A stretch of DNA of 57,753 nt from Blastococcus sp. CT_GayMR20 (GTDB lineage Bacteria > Actinomycetota > Actinomycetes > Mycobacteriales > Geodermatophilaceae), in contig NZ_SPQM01000016.1 of assembly GCF_004570345.1 (NCBI RefSeq), positions 1 to 57,753 on the forward strand, read 5' to 3'. Below, in pieces: positions 18,012 through 26,759 of the stretch. Position 1 is the stretch's first letter, and each line of letters opens with the position of its first letter. Below the pieces are notes generated by a model that worked only from the letters and a program-made list of their open reading frames with translations, searched no databases and was not told the origin of the DNA. Made by a program: the position numbers and the translations under genes.

Positions 18012-18680
18012 TCAGACGGTGGCGGGGAGGGGCATCTCGCGGAGGTCGTCGGCGATCGTGAGCGGGGCGCCGGTGGCGGCGACCACCTCGTCGGCGGTCA
18101 CCCCGGGCGCGATCTCGCGCAGGACGAAACCGTCGGGCGCGACGTCGATGACGGCGAGGTCGGTGATGACGCGGTCGACGCAGTGCTTGCCGGTCAGCGG
18201 CAGGGTGCACTCCTCGAGCAGTTTGGGCGACCCGTCGCGGGCGACGTGCTCCATCATGATGATCACCTTGCGGGCGCCGTGGACGAGGTCCATCGCGCCG
18301 CCCATGCCGTTGACCATCTTGCCGGGGATCAGCCAGTTGGCCAGGTCGCCGCGGGGGTTGACCTGCATCGCACCCAGGACCGCGACGTCGAGGTGCTTGC
18401 CGCGGATCATCCCGAACGACATGGCGGAGTCGAAGAAGCTGGCGCCGGGCAGGATCGTCACGGTCTCCTTGCCGGCGTTGATCAGGTCGGGGTCCTCCTC
18501 GCCCTCGTAGGGGTAGGGGCCGACACCGAGGATGCCGTTCTCCGAGTGCAGGACGACGTGGATGTCGTCGGGCACGTAGTTCGGGACCAGGGTGGGCATC
18601 CCGATGCCGAGGTTGACGTACTGGCCGTCCTCCAGCTCGAGTGCGACCCGGGCGGCCAGCTGCTCGCGGGTGAGTGCCAT
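18012..18680 (-). CDS. 3-oxoacid CoA-transferase subunit B
   Basis: The beta subunit of a family I CoA-transferase (ScoB/AtoA/PcaJ type), moving CoA between succinyl-CoA or another donor and a 3-oxo acid. In 222 residues it shows [11 protein letters not shown] (25-35) and the catalytic SENG motif with E47 ([11 protein letters not shown]), where the covalent glutamyl-CoA forms. The start ATG overlaps the subunit A stop by one base (TGATG), so the subunits are coupled. Sequence alone does not separate acetoacetate from 3-oxoadipate as substrate. The catabolic setting makes either useful: ketone-body-type salvage or the end of an aromatic ring pathway. Confidence 0.93.
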   Translation of the reverse strand: MALTREQLAARVALELEDGQYVNLGIGMPTLVPNYVPDDIHVVLHSENGILGVGPYPYEGEEDPDLINAGKETVTILPGASFFDSAMSFGMIRGKHLDVAVLGAMQVNPRGDLANWLIPGKMVNGMGGAMDLVHGARKVIIMMEHVARDGSPKLLEECTLPLTGKHCVDRVITDLAVIDVAPDGFVLREIAPGVTADEVVAATGAPLTIADDLREMPLPATV

Positions 18681-19495
18681 CAGGCGGTGCCTCCAGCGGT
18701 TGCGATCTCCTCGCCGGCGCCGGCCGGGGTGTCGGAACGGTCGGTGCGCGGGCGGGTCGTGCGCTTCTCGATCTTCTTGCCCTCGGCGCCGACCACCACC
18801 ACGCGGTCGACGAACACCCCGGGCAGGTGCACGTGCTCGGGGGTGATCCCGCCGGGCTCGACGAGCTCCTCGACCTCGGCGATGGTGATCCGCCCGGCCA
18901 TGCCCGCGGGGGCGTTGAAGTTGCCGGCCGACTCGTGGAACACCAGGTTGCCGTGGCGGTCGCCGGTCTTGGCCCTGAGCAGCGCGAAGTCGGCGGTCAA
19001 CGCGGTCTCGAGGACGTACTGCTCGCCGTCGAAGACCCGCACCTCCTTGGGCTCGCTGGTCTTCACGACGTTGCCCTCCGCGTCGTAGCGGACCGGGATG
19101 CCGCCCTCGGCGACCATCGTCCCGACACCGGTCGGCGTGTAGAAGGCGGGGATGCCGGCGCCGCCGGCGCGCAGCCGCTCGGCCAGCGTGCCCTGCGGCG
19201 TGAGCTCGACCTCCAGCTCACCGGTGAGGTAGAGCCGGGCCAGCTCCTTGTTGCCCCCGACGAACGAGCTGATCGTGCGGACGATCCGGCCGGCGTAGAG
19301 GAGCACGCCCAGGGCCTGGTCGTCGACGCCGCAGTTGTTCGAGATCGTGGTGAGTCCGCGGGAGCCCTTCTCGAGCAGCGCATCGATGAGCGCGACAGGG
19401 ACGCCGCACAGCCCGAACCCGCCGACCGCGAGGACGGAGCCGTCGGCGATGTCGGCGACGGCCTCCCGGGTGGTGGCCACGACTTTGTCCAACAC
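18680..19495 (-). CDS. 3-oxoacid CoA-transferase subunit A
   Basis: The alpha subunit (271 residues) that binds CoA and pairs with subunit B. The CoA-binding glycine motif is GGFGLCGVP near 24-32, followed by [12 protein letters not shown] and the [20 protein letters not shown] segment typical of ScoA-like proteins. The last 30 or so residues ([24 protein letters not shown]) form a charged tail beyond the usual end. I took the GTG at 19495, very close to GGGAG; a TTG one codon later has better spacing. It is expressed leftward with subunit B. It diverges from a zinc-ribbon gene across a 127-bp gap. Confidence 0.92.
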   Translation of the reverse strand: MLDKVVATTREAVADIADGSVLAVGGFGLCGVPVALIDALLEKGSRGLTTISNNCGVDDQALGVLLYAGRIVRTISSFVGGNKELARLYLTGELEVELTPQGTLAERLRAGGAGIPAFYTPTGVGTMVAEGGIPVRYDAEGNVVKTSEPKEVRVFDGEQYVLETALTADFALLRAKTGDRHGNLVFHESAGNFNAPAGMAGRITIAEVEELVEPGGITPEHVHLPGVFVDRVVVVGAEGKKIEKRTTRPRTDRSDTPAGAGEEIATAGGTA

Positions 19496-19523
19496 GTGCT
19501 CCCATCGGGTCGGGGACTGCCGC

Positions 19524-19601
19524 CGTCAGTATCGCCTGTCCTCCCGCGCGTACCCGACGTGCGGTCTCCGCTGGGTGGAATGGGTGCGGGAACTACTGAC
19601 G
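19524..19601. promoter_or_regulatory. Inverted repeat in the divergent CoA-transferase/zinc-ribbon gap
   Basis: CGTCAGTA (19524-19531) and TACTGACG (19594-19601) are perfect inverted copies 62 bp apart. On the minus strand the left box contains GATACT, a fair -10 for the CoA-transferase operon, though I see no good -35. The pair could be binding sites for one regulator acting on both genes. Mirror copy: 38153-38230. Confidence 0.35.
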
Positions 19602-19622
19602 CGCCGCCCCCGTTCGGCGGAC

Positions 19623-20027
19623 ATGGATCTGACCTGTCCGAAGTGCCAGGGGACGATGCGCACCTACGAGCGCAACGGCGTCCACGTCGACCAGTGCACC
19701 GAGTGCCGCGGGATCTTCCTGGACCGGGGCGAGCTCGACCGGCTCATCGACGCCGAGAACGCGTGGCACGGCGGCGGCGCGAAGCCGGCGGAGCGGCACG
19801 AGGAGCGTCCCGAGGAGCGTCGCGGGGACGAGTACCGCCGGGAGCAGGAGTCCTCCCACGGCTACTCGTCCGGCCACCAGTCCGCCGCGTCCGGCGCGGG
19901 CCTCGGCGCCGTCGTCGGGGAGGTGCTGCGCCAGGTGCAGGGATCGAAGTCGCACTCCTCGCACTCCTCGGACCCCTACTACAAGAAGCGGAAGAAGGAG
20001 TCCTTCCTCGGCGACCTCTTCGGCTGA
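19623..20027 (+). CDS. TFIIB-type zinc-ribbon domain protein
   Basis: A 134-residue protein beginning with a four-cysteine zinc ribbon: CPKC (5-8) and CTEC (25-28), followed by GIFLDRGELDRLI, the standard zf-TFIIB pattern of small bacterial proteins. From about residue 48 it is hydrophilic and low in complexity, rich in Glu/Arg, then Ser/His/Gly, ending in a Lys-rich stretch (YYKKRKK) and SFLGDLFG. Homologues are widespread in actinobacteria and their role is not known. There is no catalytic motif. The ribosome site is weak. It ends 9 bp before the convergent RsbA-like gene. Confidence 0.88.
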   Translation: MDLTCPKCQGTMRTYERNGVHVDQCTECRGIFLDRGELDRLIDAENAWHGGGAKPAERHEERPEERRGDEYRREQESSHGYSSGHQSAASGAGLGAVVGEVLRQVQGSKSHSSHSSDPYYKKRKKESFLGDLFG

Positions 20028-20036
20028 GCGGCGCCG

Positions 20037-21011
20037 TCAGCCGAGGCGGACGGTGAGCCGGACGGCGACGCCGTGCTCACCGGCGGAGATGTCGACGTGG
20101 TCGCACAGCTGGCGGGCGAGCCAGAGACCCATCCCGCCGCGGGACAGGTCGTCGCCGTGCGCCGGCCCGTAACCGGCGAACGGGTCGTCGAAGCCCGGAC
20201 CCCGGTCGCGGATGGTGCAGACGACGCGGTCGCCGCCGACCCACAGTCGCAGGCTCACCGGCGGCCCGCCGTGGCGGACGGCGTTCGACGTCATCTCGTC
20301 GACGGCGAGCAGGAAGTCCTCGACGAGGTCGCGCGGCGCGTCGACGGTGCCGAGTTCGGCGGCGACCGCGTGGCGCAGACCGATGAAGTCCGCGACGTCG
20401 CCGGCCTCCAGCCGCGGCACCGTCTCCTCGAGCGGTTCTCGCGGGACCGGCAGCGAGCGCAGGTAGGCAGCGGGCTCGGTGAACTGCGGGTTGGGGGCGC
20501 GACCACCGTCGCCGTCGAGGACGTGGGAGTGGGTGCGCAGGGCCGACTCGAGCAGGGGATCGGGCAGCCGCTGGGTGTCGAACACGCACAACCCCCAGAG
20601 CGGCCAGCCGCCGAGGGCCTCGTTGATCACCGACTCGTAGCGCTGCCACTCCAGCCAGTCCCGCTCGGTCGGGCCGAAGTCCACCTCGCCGACCACCCGC
20701 ACCCGGGAGATCCCCTCGGCCGCGCGCTGCTCCGCCAGCGACCGGAAGGTCGTGATCGCCGTGGGCGTCCGCGCCCGGTAGACGTCGCCTCGCTCGAGGA
20801 CGTGCACCCGCGGTTCGCCGCCGACGGCGTCCCGCAGGACGTCCGCCGTCGCAGCGCTGGTGGCGACCACCGCTGCATCGCCGGCGGCGAGACCCTCGAG
20901 CAGCCAGGGCGCGGCGATGTCGACGAGTTCGGCGGGCGAGTCGTAGAGGAGGGCGTCGTGGAGGTAGCGGTGAGGCGGGCGCGTCCGCGCCACCGCTGAC
21001 TGCCCTGTCAC
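20037..21011 (-). CDS. MEDS-domain/HATPase regulator (anti-sigma factor RsbA-like)
   Basis: A 324-residue two-domain protein. The N-terminal half (about 10-165) matches the MEDS sensory domain (HDALLYDSPAELVDIAAPWLLEGLAAGD). The C-terminal half is an RsbW/SpoIIAB-like GHKL ATPase: EMTSNAVRHG (N box), RDRGPGFDDP (G1) and GGMGLWLARQL (G2). There is no dimerisation helix with a phospho-accepting histidine, so it is probably an anti-sigma or serine kinase partner rather than a histidine kinase. The GTG start (VTGQSAV) is chosen for GAGGGA seven bases upstream; longer readings run into the promoter gap. No sigma factor or antagonist gene is adjacent. Confidence 0.85.
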   Translation of the reverse strand: MTGQSAVARTRPPHRYLHDALLYDSPAELVDIAAPWLLEGLAAGDAAVVATSAATADVLRDAVGGEPRVHVLERGDVYRARTPTAITTFRSLAEQRAAEGISRVRVVGEVDFGPTERDWLEWQRYESVINEALGGWPLWGLCVFDTQRLPDPLLESALRTHSHVLDGDGGRAPNPQFTEPAAYLRSLPVPREPLEETVPRLEAGDVADFIGLRHAVAAELGTVDAPRDLVEDFLLAVDEMTSNAVRHGGPPVSLRLWVGGDRVVCTIRDRGPGFDDPFAGYGPAHGDDLSRGGMGLWLARQLCDHVDISAGEHGVAVRLTVRLG

Positions 21012-21207
21012 GAATCCGTCCCTCGCAGTGTCGACCGCCACCGCTGAACGGAGGCATGCTCCCACGGTAGGTGACGCGAGCGAGGCATGTGCTCGGACGG
21101 TGGGGTCGCGACCCGCGGGCACGCGACCGCGGGACCCGTTTCGGCGACTCCGCGCCGGGCAGGTGTAGGACGGAAGGCGCGAACGAGCACGTCGACGGGA
21201 GACCAGC

Positions 21208-22632
21208 ATGGCGATCGCCACCATCAACCCGGCCACCGGCGAGACGCTGAAGACCTACGAGCCGCTCTCCGGCGACGCGGTCGAGGAGAAGATCGCCCGC
21301 GCCGCCGCTGCGTGGGCGAGCTACCGGCTGACGACGGCGGAGGAGCGCGCCGGCTGGCTGCGGTCGGCCGCGGACGTGCTCGACGCCGACGCCGACGCCG
21401 TGGCGGAGCTGATGACCACCGAGATGGGCAAGACGCTGGCGTCGGCCAGGGCCGAGGTCGCCAAGTGCGGCAAGGCGCTGCGGTGGTACGCCGAGCACGG
21501 CCCCACGCTCCTGGAGCCCGAGCGCAAGGACGCCGACGCGGTGGGGGCGACCGAGGCCTACGTCGTCTACCAGCCGCTGGGCGTCGTCCTGGCGATCATG
21601 CCGTGGAACTTCCCGCTCTGGCAGGCGATGCGATTCGCCGCACCGGCCCTCATGGCCGGCAACGTCGGCCTGCTCAAGCACGCCAGCAACGTGCCGCAGA
21701 CGGCGCTCTACCTGGAGGAGCTGTTCCGCAAGGCCGGCTTCCCGGCCGACGTGTTCCAGACGCTGCTCGTCGGTTCCGGCGCCGTCGAGAAGATCCTGCG
21801 CGACGACCGGGTGGTCGCCGCGACCCTCACCGGCAGTGCGCCCGCCGGGCAGTCCGTCGCCGCCATCGCCGGCGACGCCCTGAAGCCGACGGTGCTCGAG
21901 CTCGGCGGCAGCGATCCGTTCATCGTCATGCCCTCGGCCGACCTGGAGAAGGCCGCGGCGGTGGCCGTGACCGCGCGCAACCAGAACAACGGGCAGAGCT
22001 GCATCGCGGCCAAGCGGTTCTTCGTGCACCGGGACGTCGCCGAGGAGTTCACCCGGCAGTTCACCGAGAAGATCGCGGCCCTGACCGTCGGCGACCCGAT
22101 GGACGCGAACACCGAGATCGGGCCGCTGGCGACGGAGTCCGGGCGCGAGGACGTGGAGAAGTACGTCCAGGACGCCGTCGCCAAGGGCGCGACGGTCCTC
22201 ACCGGGGGGAAGCGCGTCGACGGGCCCGGCTGGTTCTACGAGCCCACCCTCCTGGCGCGCATCACGCCGGAGATGGACCTCTACTTCGAGGAGGTCTTCG
22301 GCCCGGTGGCGGCGCTGTTCACCGTCGACAGCCTCGAGGAGGCCATCGAGATCGCAAACGGCCACCCGTACGGACTCGGCGCCAACCTCTGGAGCGACGA
22401 CGAGGACGAGCGGGCGCGGTTCGTCCGCGACATCGCCTCGGGCATGGCGTTCGTCAACGGCATGGTCACCAGCTATCCGGAGCTGCCGTTCGGCGGCGTG
22501 AAGCAGAGCGGCTACGGCCGGGAGCTCACCGAGGTCGGCATGCGCGCCTTCATGAACGCCAAGACGGTCTGGATCGGCGGGGCCAGCAGCGAGCACGACG
22601 GCGGGCACACCGCGGGCGCCGCGTCGGAGTGA
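21208..22632 (+). CDS. NAD(P)-dependent succinate-semialdehyde dehydrogenase family protein
   Basis: A 474-residue aldehyde dehydrogenase close to the GabD1 type: it begins IATINPATGETLKTYEPL, and has MPWNFPLWQAMRFAAPALMAGN and the active-site pair E231 (LELGGSDPF) and C265 (NGQSCIAAKRF). It would oxidise succinate semialdehyde or a similar short semialdehyde to the acid for the TCA cycle. ATG follows GGGAGA. It has its own promoter region, a 196-bp gap shared with the RsbA-like gene. It is divergent enough from the benzaldehyde-type enzyme at 16022 to be a separate function. It converges on the UBP gene with a 63-bp gap holding short GC hairpins. Confidence 0.9.
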   Translation: MAIATINPATGETLKTYEPLSGDAVEEKIARAAAAWASYRLTTAEERAGWLRSAADVLDADADAVAELMTTEMGKTLASARAEVAKCGKALRWYAEHGPTLLEPERKDADAVGATEAYVVYQPLGVVLAIMPWNFPLWQAMRFAAPALMAGNVGLLKHASNVPQTALYLEELFRKAGFPADVFQTLLVGSGAVEKILRDDRVVAATLTGSAPAGQSVAAIAGDALKPTVLELGGSDPFIVMPSADLEKAAAVAVTARNQNNGQSCIAAKRFFVHRDVAEEFTRQFTEKIAALTVGDPMDANTEIGPLATESGREDVEKYVQDAVAKGATVLTGGKRVDGPGWFYEPTLLARITPEMDLYFEEVFGPVAALFTVDSLEEAIEIANGHPYGLGANLWSDDEDERARFVRDIASGMAFVNGMVTSYPELPFGGVKQSGYGRELTEVGMRAFMNAKTVWIGGASSEHDGGHTAGAASE

Positions 22633-22695
22633 CTGCCGGGCCGCCAGGCCCTGGCCACTGCGGCTGGTCGCCGCCAGACTCGGGCCGTGTCCCCC

Positions 22696-23034
22696 TCAGT
22701 GCAGCTTGGCGCGCCAGTCGGCCGGTACCCGCTCCCGCGGGCCGGGCGCGGGCTGGTCGACCGGGTGGTGGTGCGGCGGCGCGAGGTCCGGCCCGTCGAC
22801 CGCCTCCTCGGTGGTGAAGTTCCAGAACCACGTCTCACCGGGCTCGAAGCTGCGGATGACCGGGTGACCGGCCTCCTCCGCGTGGGCGCGCGCGTGCTGG
22901 CTCGGCGAGGAGTCGCAGCAGCCCACGTGCCCGCACTGGGCGCAGCGGCGCAGGTGGAACCACCAGCCGGCGGTCTGCTCGCACTCGGCGCAGCCGGTGC
23001 CGCTGGGCGGCACGCTGACGTCGATCGCTGACAC
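22696..23034 (-). CDS. UBP-type zinc finger domain protein
   Basis: A small 112-residue protein consisting mostly of one UBP-type zinc finger. The ligand pattern is CAEC, WWFHLRRCAQCGHVGCCDSS, then QHARAH and GHPVIRSF, followed by the aromatic WFWNF. In eukaryotes this fold binds the ubiquitin C-terminus; bacteria lack that partner and the bacterial role is unknown. I prefer the GTG at 23034 (MSAIDVSV), matching homologues as I remember them; GTGs at 23049 and 23058 are possible. It diverges from the DUF5709 gene by 44 bp. The redox two-component genes lie 0.6 kb away, and I recall such genes clustering together in actinobacteria. Confidence 0.88.
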   Translation of the reverse strand: MSAIDVSVPPSGTGCAECEQTAGWWFHLRRCAQCGHVGCCDSSPSQHARAHAEEAGHPVIRSFEPGETWFWNFTTEEAVDGPDLAPPHHHPVDQPAPGPRERVPADWRAKLH

Positions 23035-23078
23035 GGAACTCTCGGGCACGGCGACCACCAGAGGAATCGGAGAGCGGC

Positions 23079-23534
23079 ATGGAACCAGGCATCTACGGTA
23101 CGGACGGCACGGACCCCGAGGAAGCCTCCGGCGTCCTGGAGCCCGAGGACACGCTGGAGGACTCCCGGGGCGTCCGCGACGTCCTGGACACCGGGTGGTC
23201 CCCGGCGGAACGGCCGTGGGCCGTCGACGACTGGGGGACGACGGAGGCCGAGGAGGAGGCGGGGGAGAGCCTCGACGGCCGCCTGCGGCGCGAGCTCCCC
23301 GACCGCTTCGACGACGACGGCGACGGGCTGGGCGACACCTCCGACACCGACGGCGAGCTGATCGACGACGAGGTCGGCGACCGGCGGGCCGGGCGGCTCG
23401 TGGACGCCGACGACGGCGGCACCGACGACAGCGATGACCGGCTCTACGCCCGGGACGAGGGCATCGACGGCGCCGCGGCGTCAGCGGAGGAGGCGGCGGT
23501 CCACGTCGTCCGGGACCGCGACCTGGAGGACTGA
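23079..23534 (+). CDS. DUF5709 domain protein
   Basis: A 151-residue very acidic soluble protein with the DUF5709 pattern: LEPEDTLEDSRGVRDVLDTGWSPAERPW, a GTT-EEE-GE-LD-RL block, then EVGDRRAGRLV and the C-terminal IDGAAASAEEAAVHVV. The middle (about 80-95) is a run of Asp and Gly that looks disordered. There are no catalytic motifs and no cysteines. Its function is unknown; family members are common in actinobacteria. ATG follows GGAGAG. It is divergent from the zinc-finger gene, and repeat B separates it from the next gene. Confidence 0.88.
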   Translation: MEPGIYGTDGTDPEEASGVLEPEDTLEDSRGVRDVLDTGWSPAERPWAVDDWGTTEAEEEAGESLDGRLRRELPDRFDDDGDGLGDTSDTDGELIDDEVGDRRAGRLVDADDGGTDDSDDRLYARDEGIDGAAASAEEAAVHVVRDRDLED

Positions 23535-23578
23535 GCTGCGACGACCGCGGCCCCGCGAGCTGCGCGACTAGCGTTGTG

Positions 23579-23640
23579 AGAGGACCCCCTTGCCCCCCAC
23601 CACTCGCACGCTCGCGGCGGGCCCCTGCAAGGGGGCCACG
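23579..23640. repeat. Dispersed GC-rich palindromic repeat, copy B
   Basis: The best-formed copy: outer arms agga ccccctt and aagggggcc, inner core ccccccaccactcgc then gctcgcggcgggcccctgc. It occupies most of the 135-bp gap between the DUF5709 gene and the response-regulator gene. The near-complementary ends suggest a REP-type element, or alternatively a structured transcript that shields the downstream mRNA. Mirror copy: 34114-34175. Confidence 0.8.
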
Positions 23641-23669
23641 ACACAGCAGGACGCCCGACAGGAGTCGCC

Positions 23670-25328
23670 ATGGACAAGCCGGTCCTGCTGAGCGTCGACG
23701 ACGACCCGGGCGTCTCCCGCGCCGTCGCCCGCGACCTGCGGCGGAAGTACGGCGAGGACTTCCGGATCCTGCGGGCGTCCTCGGGCGCGGAGGCGCTGGA
23801 CGCGCTGCGGGAACTGAAGCTGCGCGGCGACGTCGTGGCGGTGCTGCTGGCCGACTACCGGATGCCGGGGATGAACGGAATCGAGTTCCTCGAGCAGGCG
23901 ATGGACCTGTTCCCCCGCGCGCGGCGGGCCCTGCTCACCGCGTACGCCGACACCGACGCGGCGATCCAGGCGATCAACGTCGTCGACGTCGACGCCTACC
24001 TGCTCAAGCCGTGGGACCCGCCGGACGAGAAGCTCTATCCCACCGTCGACGGGATGATCAAGTCCTGGCGGCACAGCCCTGACACCGCCGTCGAGGACGT
24101 GAAGCTCGTCGGTCACCGCTGGTCGGCGCCCTCGTTCCGGGCGCGCGACTTCCTCGCCCGCAACGCCGTGCCCTACCGCTGGTACAGCGTGGACGAGCCG
24201 GAGGGGCAGCGGCTGCTCGCCGCGGCGGACGCCGGGCCCGACGACGTCCCCGTCGTGATCACGCCCGACGGCACGGTGCTGCGCGCACCCAGTGAGGTCG
24301 AGCTCGCCGGTGTCGCCGGGCTGAGCGTGGAACCGCAGGCGGACTTCTACGACCTGATCGTCGTCGGCGGCGGTCCCGCCGGCCTCGGCGCCGCTGTGTA
24401 CGGCGCCTCGGAGGGGCTCCGCACGGTCCTCGTCGAACGCGAGGCCACGGGCGGGCAGGCCGGTCAGAGCAGCCGGATCGAGAACTACCTCGGGTTCCCC
24501 GACGGGGTCTCCGGCGGGCAGCTGGCCGACCGCGCGCGCCGGCAGGCCGCGAAGTTCGGCGCCGAGATGCTGCTGACCCGTGACTGCGTCGCACTGGAGG
24601 CCCATGGGTCCAAGCGGGTGCTGCGGTTCGCCGACGGCAGCACGATCGCCGCGCACGCCGTCGTCCTGGCGACGGGGGTCTCCTACCGCAGCCTGGGCGT
24701 GGCCGGCGCCGACGAGCTGACCGGTCGTGGCGTCTACTACGGCTCGGCCATGACGGAGGCGCAGGAGTGCGCCGACCAGAAGGTCGTCATCGTGGGCGGC
24801 GCGAACTCCGCCGGCCAGGCGGCCGTGTTCTTCTCCCGGTACGCCAGCACGGTGCACATCCTGGTGCGCGGGCCGTCGCTCGAGGCGTCGATGTCGCACT
24901 ACCTCATCGAACAGATCGCCGGCATCGAGAACGTCCACGTGCACATCTGCACGACGGTGGCCGAGGCCCACGGCACCGACCACCTCGAGCAGCTGACGCT
25001 GCAGGACGCGCGCACCGGTGAACGCCAGACCGTGCCGACCACCCACCTGTTCGTCTTCATCGGTGGCGAACCGCGCACGCACTGGCTGGACGGGGCCGTG
25101 GTGCGCGACGACCGCGGCTTCATCCCGACCGGCCCGGAGCTGCTCGAGGACGGCCGCCGGCCGGCCGACTGGCCGCTGGACCGCGATCCGTACTTCCTCG
25201 AGTCCAGCCTGCCGGGGGTGTTCGTGGCCGGTGACGTCCGGGCCGACTCGGTCAAGCGGGTCGCGTCCGCCGTGGGCGAGGGTGCGATGGCGGTCACCCT
25301 CGTGCACCGCTACCTGGAGGACCGATGA
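23670..25328 (+). CDS. Response regulator fused to a thioredoxin-reductase-like flavoprotein
   Basis: A 552-residue three-part protein. Residues 1-135 are a REC domain with acidic pocket D10-D12, phospho-acceptor D62 (LLADYRMPG), T90 and K113. About 138-215 is a glutaredoxin/thioredoxin-like segment (KLVGHRWSAPSFRARDFLARN). From 226 on it is a thioredoxin-reductase-type flavoprotein: FAD loop VVGGGPAGLGA (231-241), GGQAGQSSRIENYLGFP, NAD(P)H loop VIVGGANSAGQ and the FAD-closing VFVAGDVR. The whole protein has only three cysteines, in three separate places, so the usual CxxC of both the reductase and the thioredoxin fold is absent. It may be a sensor or output flavoprotein rather than a disulfide reductase. 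ATG 23670 is preceded by an AGGAG. It overlaps the kinase gene by ATGA. Confidence 0.93.
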   Translation: MDKPVLLSVDDDPGVSRAVARDLRRKYGEDFRILRASSGAEALDALRELKLRGDVVAVLLADYRMPGMNGIEFLEQAMDLFPRARRALLTAYADTDAAIQAINVVDVDAYLLKPWDPPDEKLYPTVDGMIKSWRHSPDTAVEDVKLVGHRWSAPSFRARDFLARNAVPYRWYSVDEPEGQRLLAAADAGPDDVPVVITPDGTVLRAPSEVELAGVAGLSVEPQADFYDLIVVGGGPAGLGAAVYGASEGLRTVLVEREATGGQAGQSSRIENYLGFPDGVSGGQLADRARRQAAKFGAEMLLTRDCVALEAHGSKRVLRFADGSTIAAHAVVLATGVSYRSLGVAGADELTGRGVYYGSAMTEAQECADQKVVIVGGANSAGQAAVFFSRYASTVHILVRGPSLEASMSHYLIEQIAGIENVHVHICTTVAEAHGTDHLEQLTLQDARTGERQTVPTTHLFVFIGGEPRTHWLDGAVVRDDRGFIPTGPELLEDGRRPADWPLDRDPYFLESSLPGVFVAGDVRADSVKRVASAVGEGAMAVTLVHRYLEDR

Positions 25329-26758
25329 CGAGGGCGCAGCAGCTCACTCCTGAGGAACTGCGCGGGCTCTTCCTCTTCGAGGACCTGACCGAGGACCAGC
25401 TGGCCTGGGTGGCCGACAACGGCGACGTCGTCGAGTGTCCGGCGGGCGCGGAGGTCTCGGTCGAAGGTGAGCCGGCAGAGTGCTTCTTCGTGCTCCTGGA
25501 GGGGTCGCTCAGCATGGTCCGCCTGGTCGGGGGCAGCGAGGTGGAGACGGTCCGGACCGACCACCGCGGCGTCTATTCCGGCGCCGTCCAGTTCTACTTC
25601 GGCGACCGGCTCGAGCAGCGGTACCCGGCGACGGTCCGGGCCGTCACCGACTGCCGCTTCCTGACCCTGCCGGCGCAGCCGTTCGCCGCCGTCTTCCGGC
25701 AGTGGTACCCGATGGCGGTCCACCTGCTCGAGGGCATGTTCGTCGGACAGCGGAACTCCGCCGAGCTCGTCGGTCAGCGCGAGCGGCTGCTCGCACTGGG
25801 CAAGCTGACCGCCGGCCTGACCCACGAGCTGAACAACCCTGCGGCGGCCGCGGCGCGCGCCGCCGCCGCGCTGCGCGAGCGCTTCGCCGGGATGCGGCAC
25901 AAGCTCGCACTGCTGTCGGAGAAGAAGCTCGACGGCGAGGTGCTGCGGGCGCTGACCGGGCTGCAGGAGGAGTTCATCGCCCGGATCCCCGGTACGCCCG
26001 ACCTGTCGGCGCTGGAACGGTCCGACCGCGAGGACGCCCTGGGTGACTGGCTCGACCGGCGCGGCGTGGCCCAGCCCTGGGAGCTGGCCGGCGTCTTCGT
26101 CGCCGCGGGTCTCGGGCCGGAGGACCTCGAGCGCGTCGCCGCGGCCGTGGCGCCGTCCTTCCTGGAACCCGCCTTGCGGTGGCTGAGCTACACCGTCGAA
26201 TCCGAGACGCTGCTCGCCGAGATCGCCGACAGCACCGGCCGGATCTCCAGCCTGGTGGACGCGGCCAAGCAGTACTCGCAGATGGACCGGATGCCGCACC
26301 AGCCGACCGACCTGCGCGCGGGCCTGGACGCCACCCTCGTGATGCTCGGCGCCAAGATCGCCCCCGGCGTCACCGTGGTCAAGGACTACGACGCGGACCT
26401 GCCGCCGGTGCCCGCCTACGCCGGCGAGCTGAACCAGGTGTGGACCAACCTGATCCACAACGCCCTCGACGCGATGGCGGGGGAGGGGACGCTCACCCTG
26501 CGCACCGCCCGGGACGGCGACTGCGCCCTGGTGGAGATCGTCGACACCGGCCCGGGCATCCCCGCCGAGCTGACCAGCCGCGTCTTCGAGCCGTTCTTCA
26601 GCACCAAGCCGGTCGGCCAGGGCACCGGTCTGGGGCTCGACGTCTCCTGGCGCATCGTGGTCAAGCGGCACGGCGGCGACCTGCGGGTGACGTCCCGGCC
26701 CGGCGACACCCGGTTCCAGGTCGTGCTCCCGCTCACCGAGCCGACGTCCCCGGCCTGA
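25325..26758 (+). CDS. Sensor histidine kinase with N-terminal cyclic-nucleotide-binding domain
   Basis: A 477-residue soluble kinase with no membrane segment. Residues about 10-130 form a cNMP/CRP-type beta-barrel (LFEDLTEDQLAWVAD, FFVLLEGSLSMVR). A HisKA-like helix carries H167 in THELNNPAAAA. The ATPase domain has NLIHNALDAM (N box), DTGPGIP (G1), EPFFSTKPVGQGTGLGL (F and G2). A roughly 100-residue helical insert lies between the H box and the N box. The ATG overlaps the flavoprotein-response regulator stop (ATGA), so the two are a cognate pair. A cytosolic nucleotide or redox signal is more likely than an external one. The next gene starts one base after its stop. Confidence 0.93.
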   Translation: MTRAQQLTPEELRGLFLFEDLTEDQLAWVADNGDVVECPAGAEVSVEGEPAECFFVLLEGSLSMVRLVGGSEVETVRTDHRGVYSGAVQFYFGDRLEQRYPATVRAVTDCRFLTLPAQPFAAVFRQWYPMAVHLLEGMFVGQRNSAELVGQRERLLALGKLTAGLTHELNNPAAAAARAAAALRERFAGMRHKLALLSEKKLDGEVLRALTGLQEEFIARIPGTPDLSALERSDREDALGDWLDRRGVAQPWELAGVFVAAGLGPEDLERVAAAVAPSFLEPALRWLSYTVESETLLAEIADSTGRISSLVDAAKQYSQMDRMPHQPTDLRAGLDATLVMLGAKIAPGVTVVKDYDADLPPVPAYAGELNQVWTNLIHNALDAMAGEGTLTLRTARDGDCALVEIVDTGPGIPAELTSRVFEPFFSTKPVGQGTGLGLDVSWRIVVKRHGGDLRVTSRPGDTRFQVVLPLTEPTSPA

Positions 26759-26759
26759 G

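Noticed and set aside
20037..21011. Histidine kinase
   Set aside because: There is no dimerisation/phospho-acceptor histidine helix; the ATPase is of the RsbW-like kind.
20077..22608. 843-codon minus-strand frame opposite the semialdehyde dehydrogenase
   Set aside because: It is antisense to a clear dehydrogenase gene and partly to the RsbA-like gene in another frame, with no recognisable domain.
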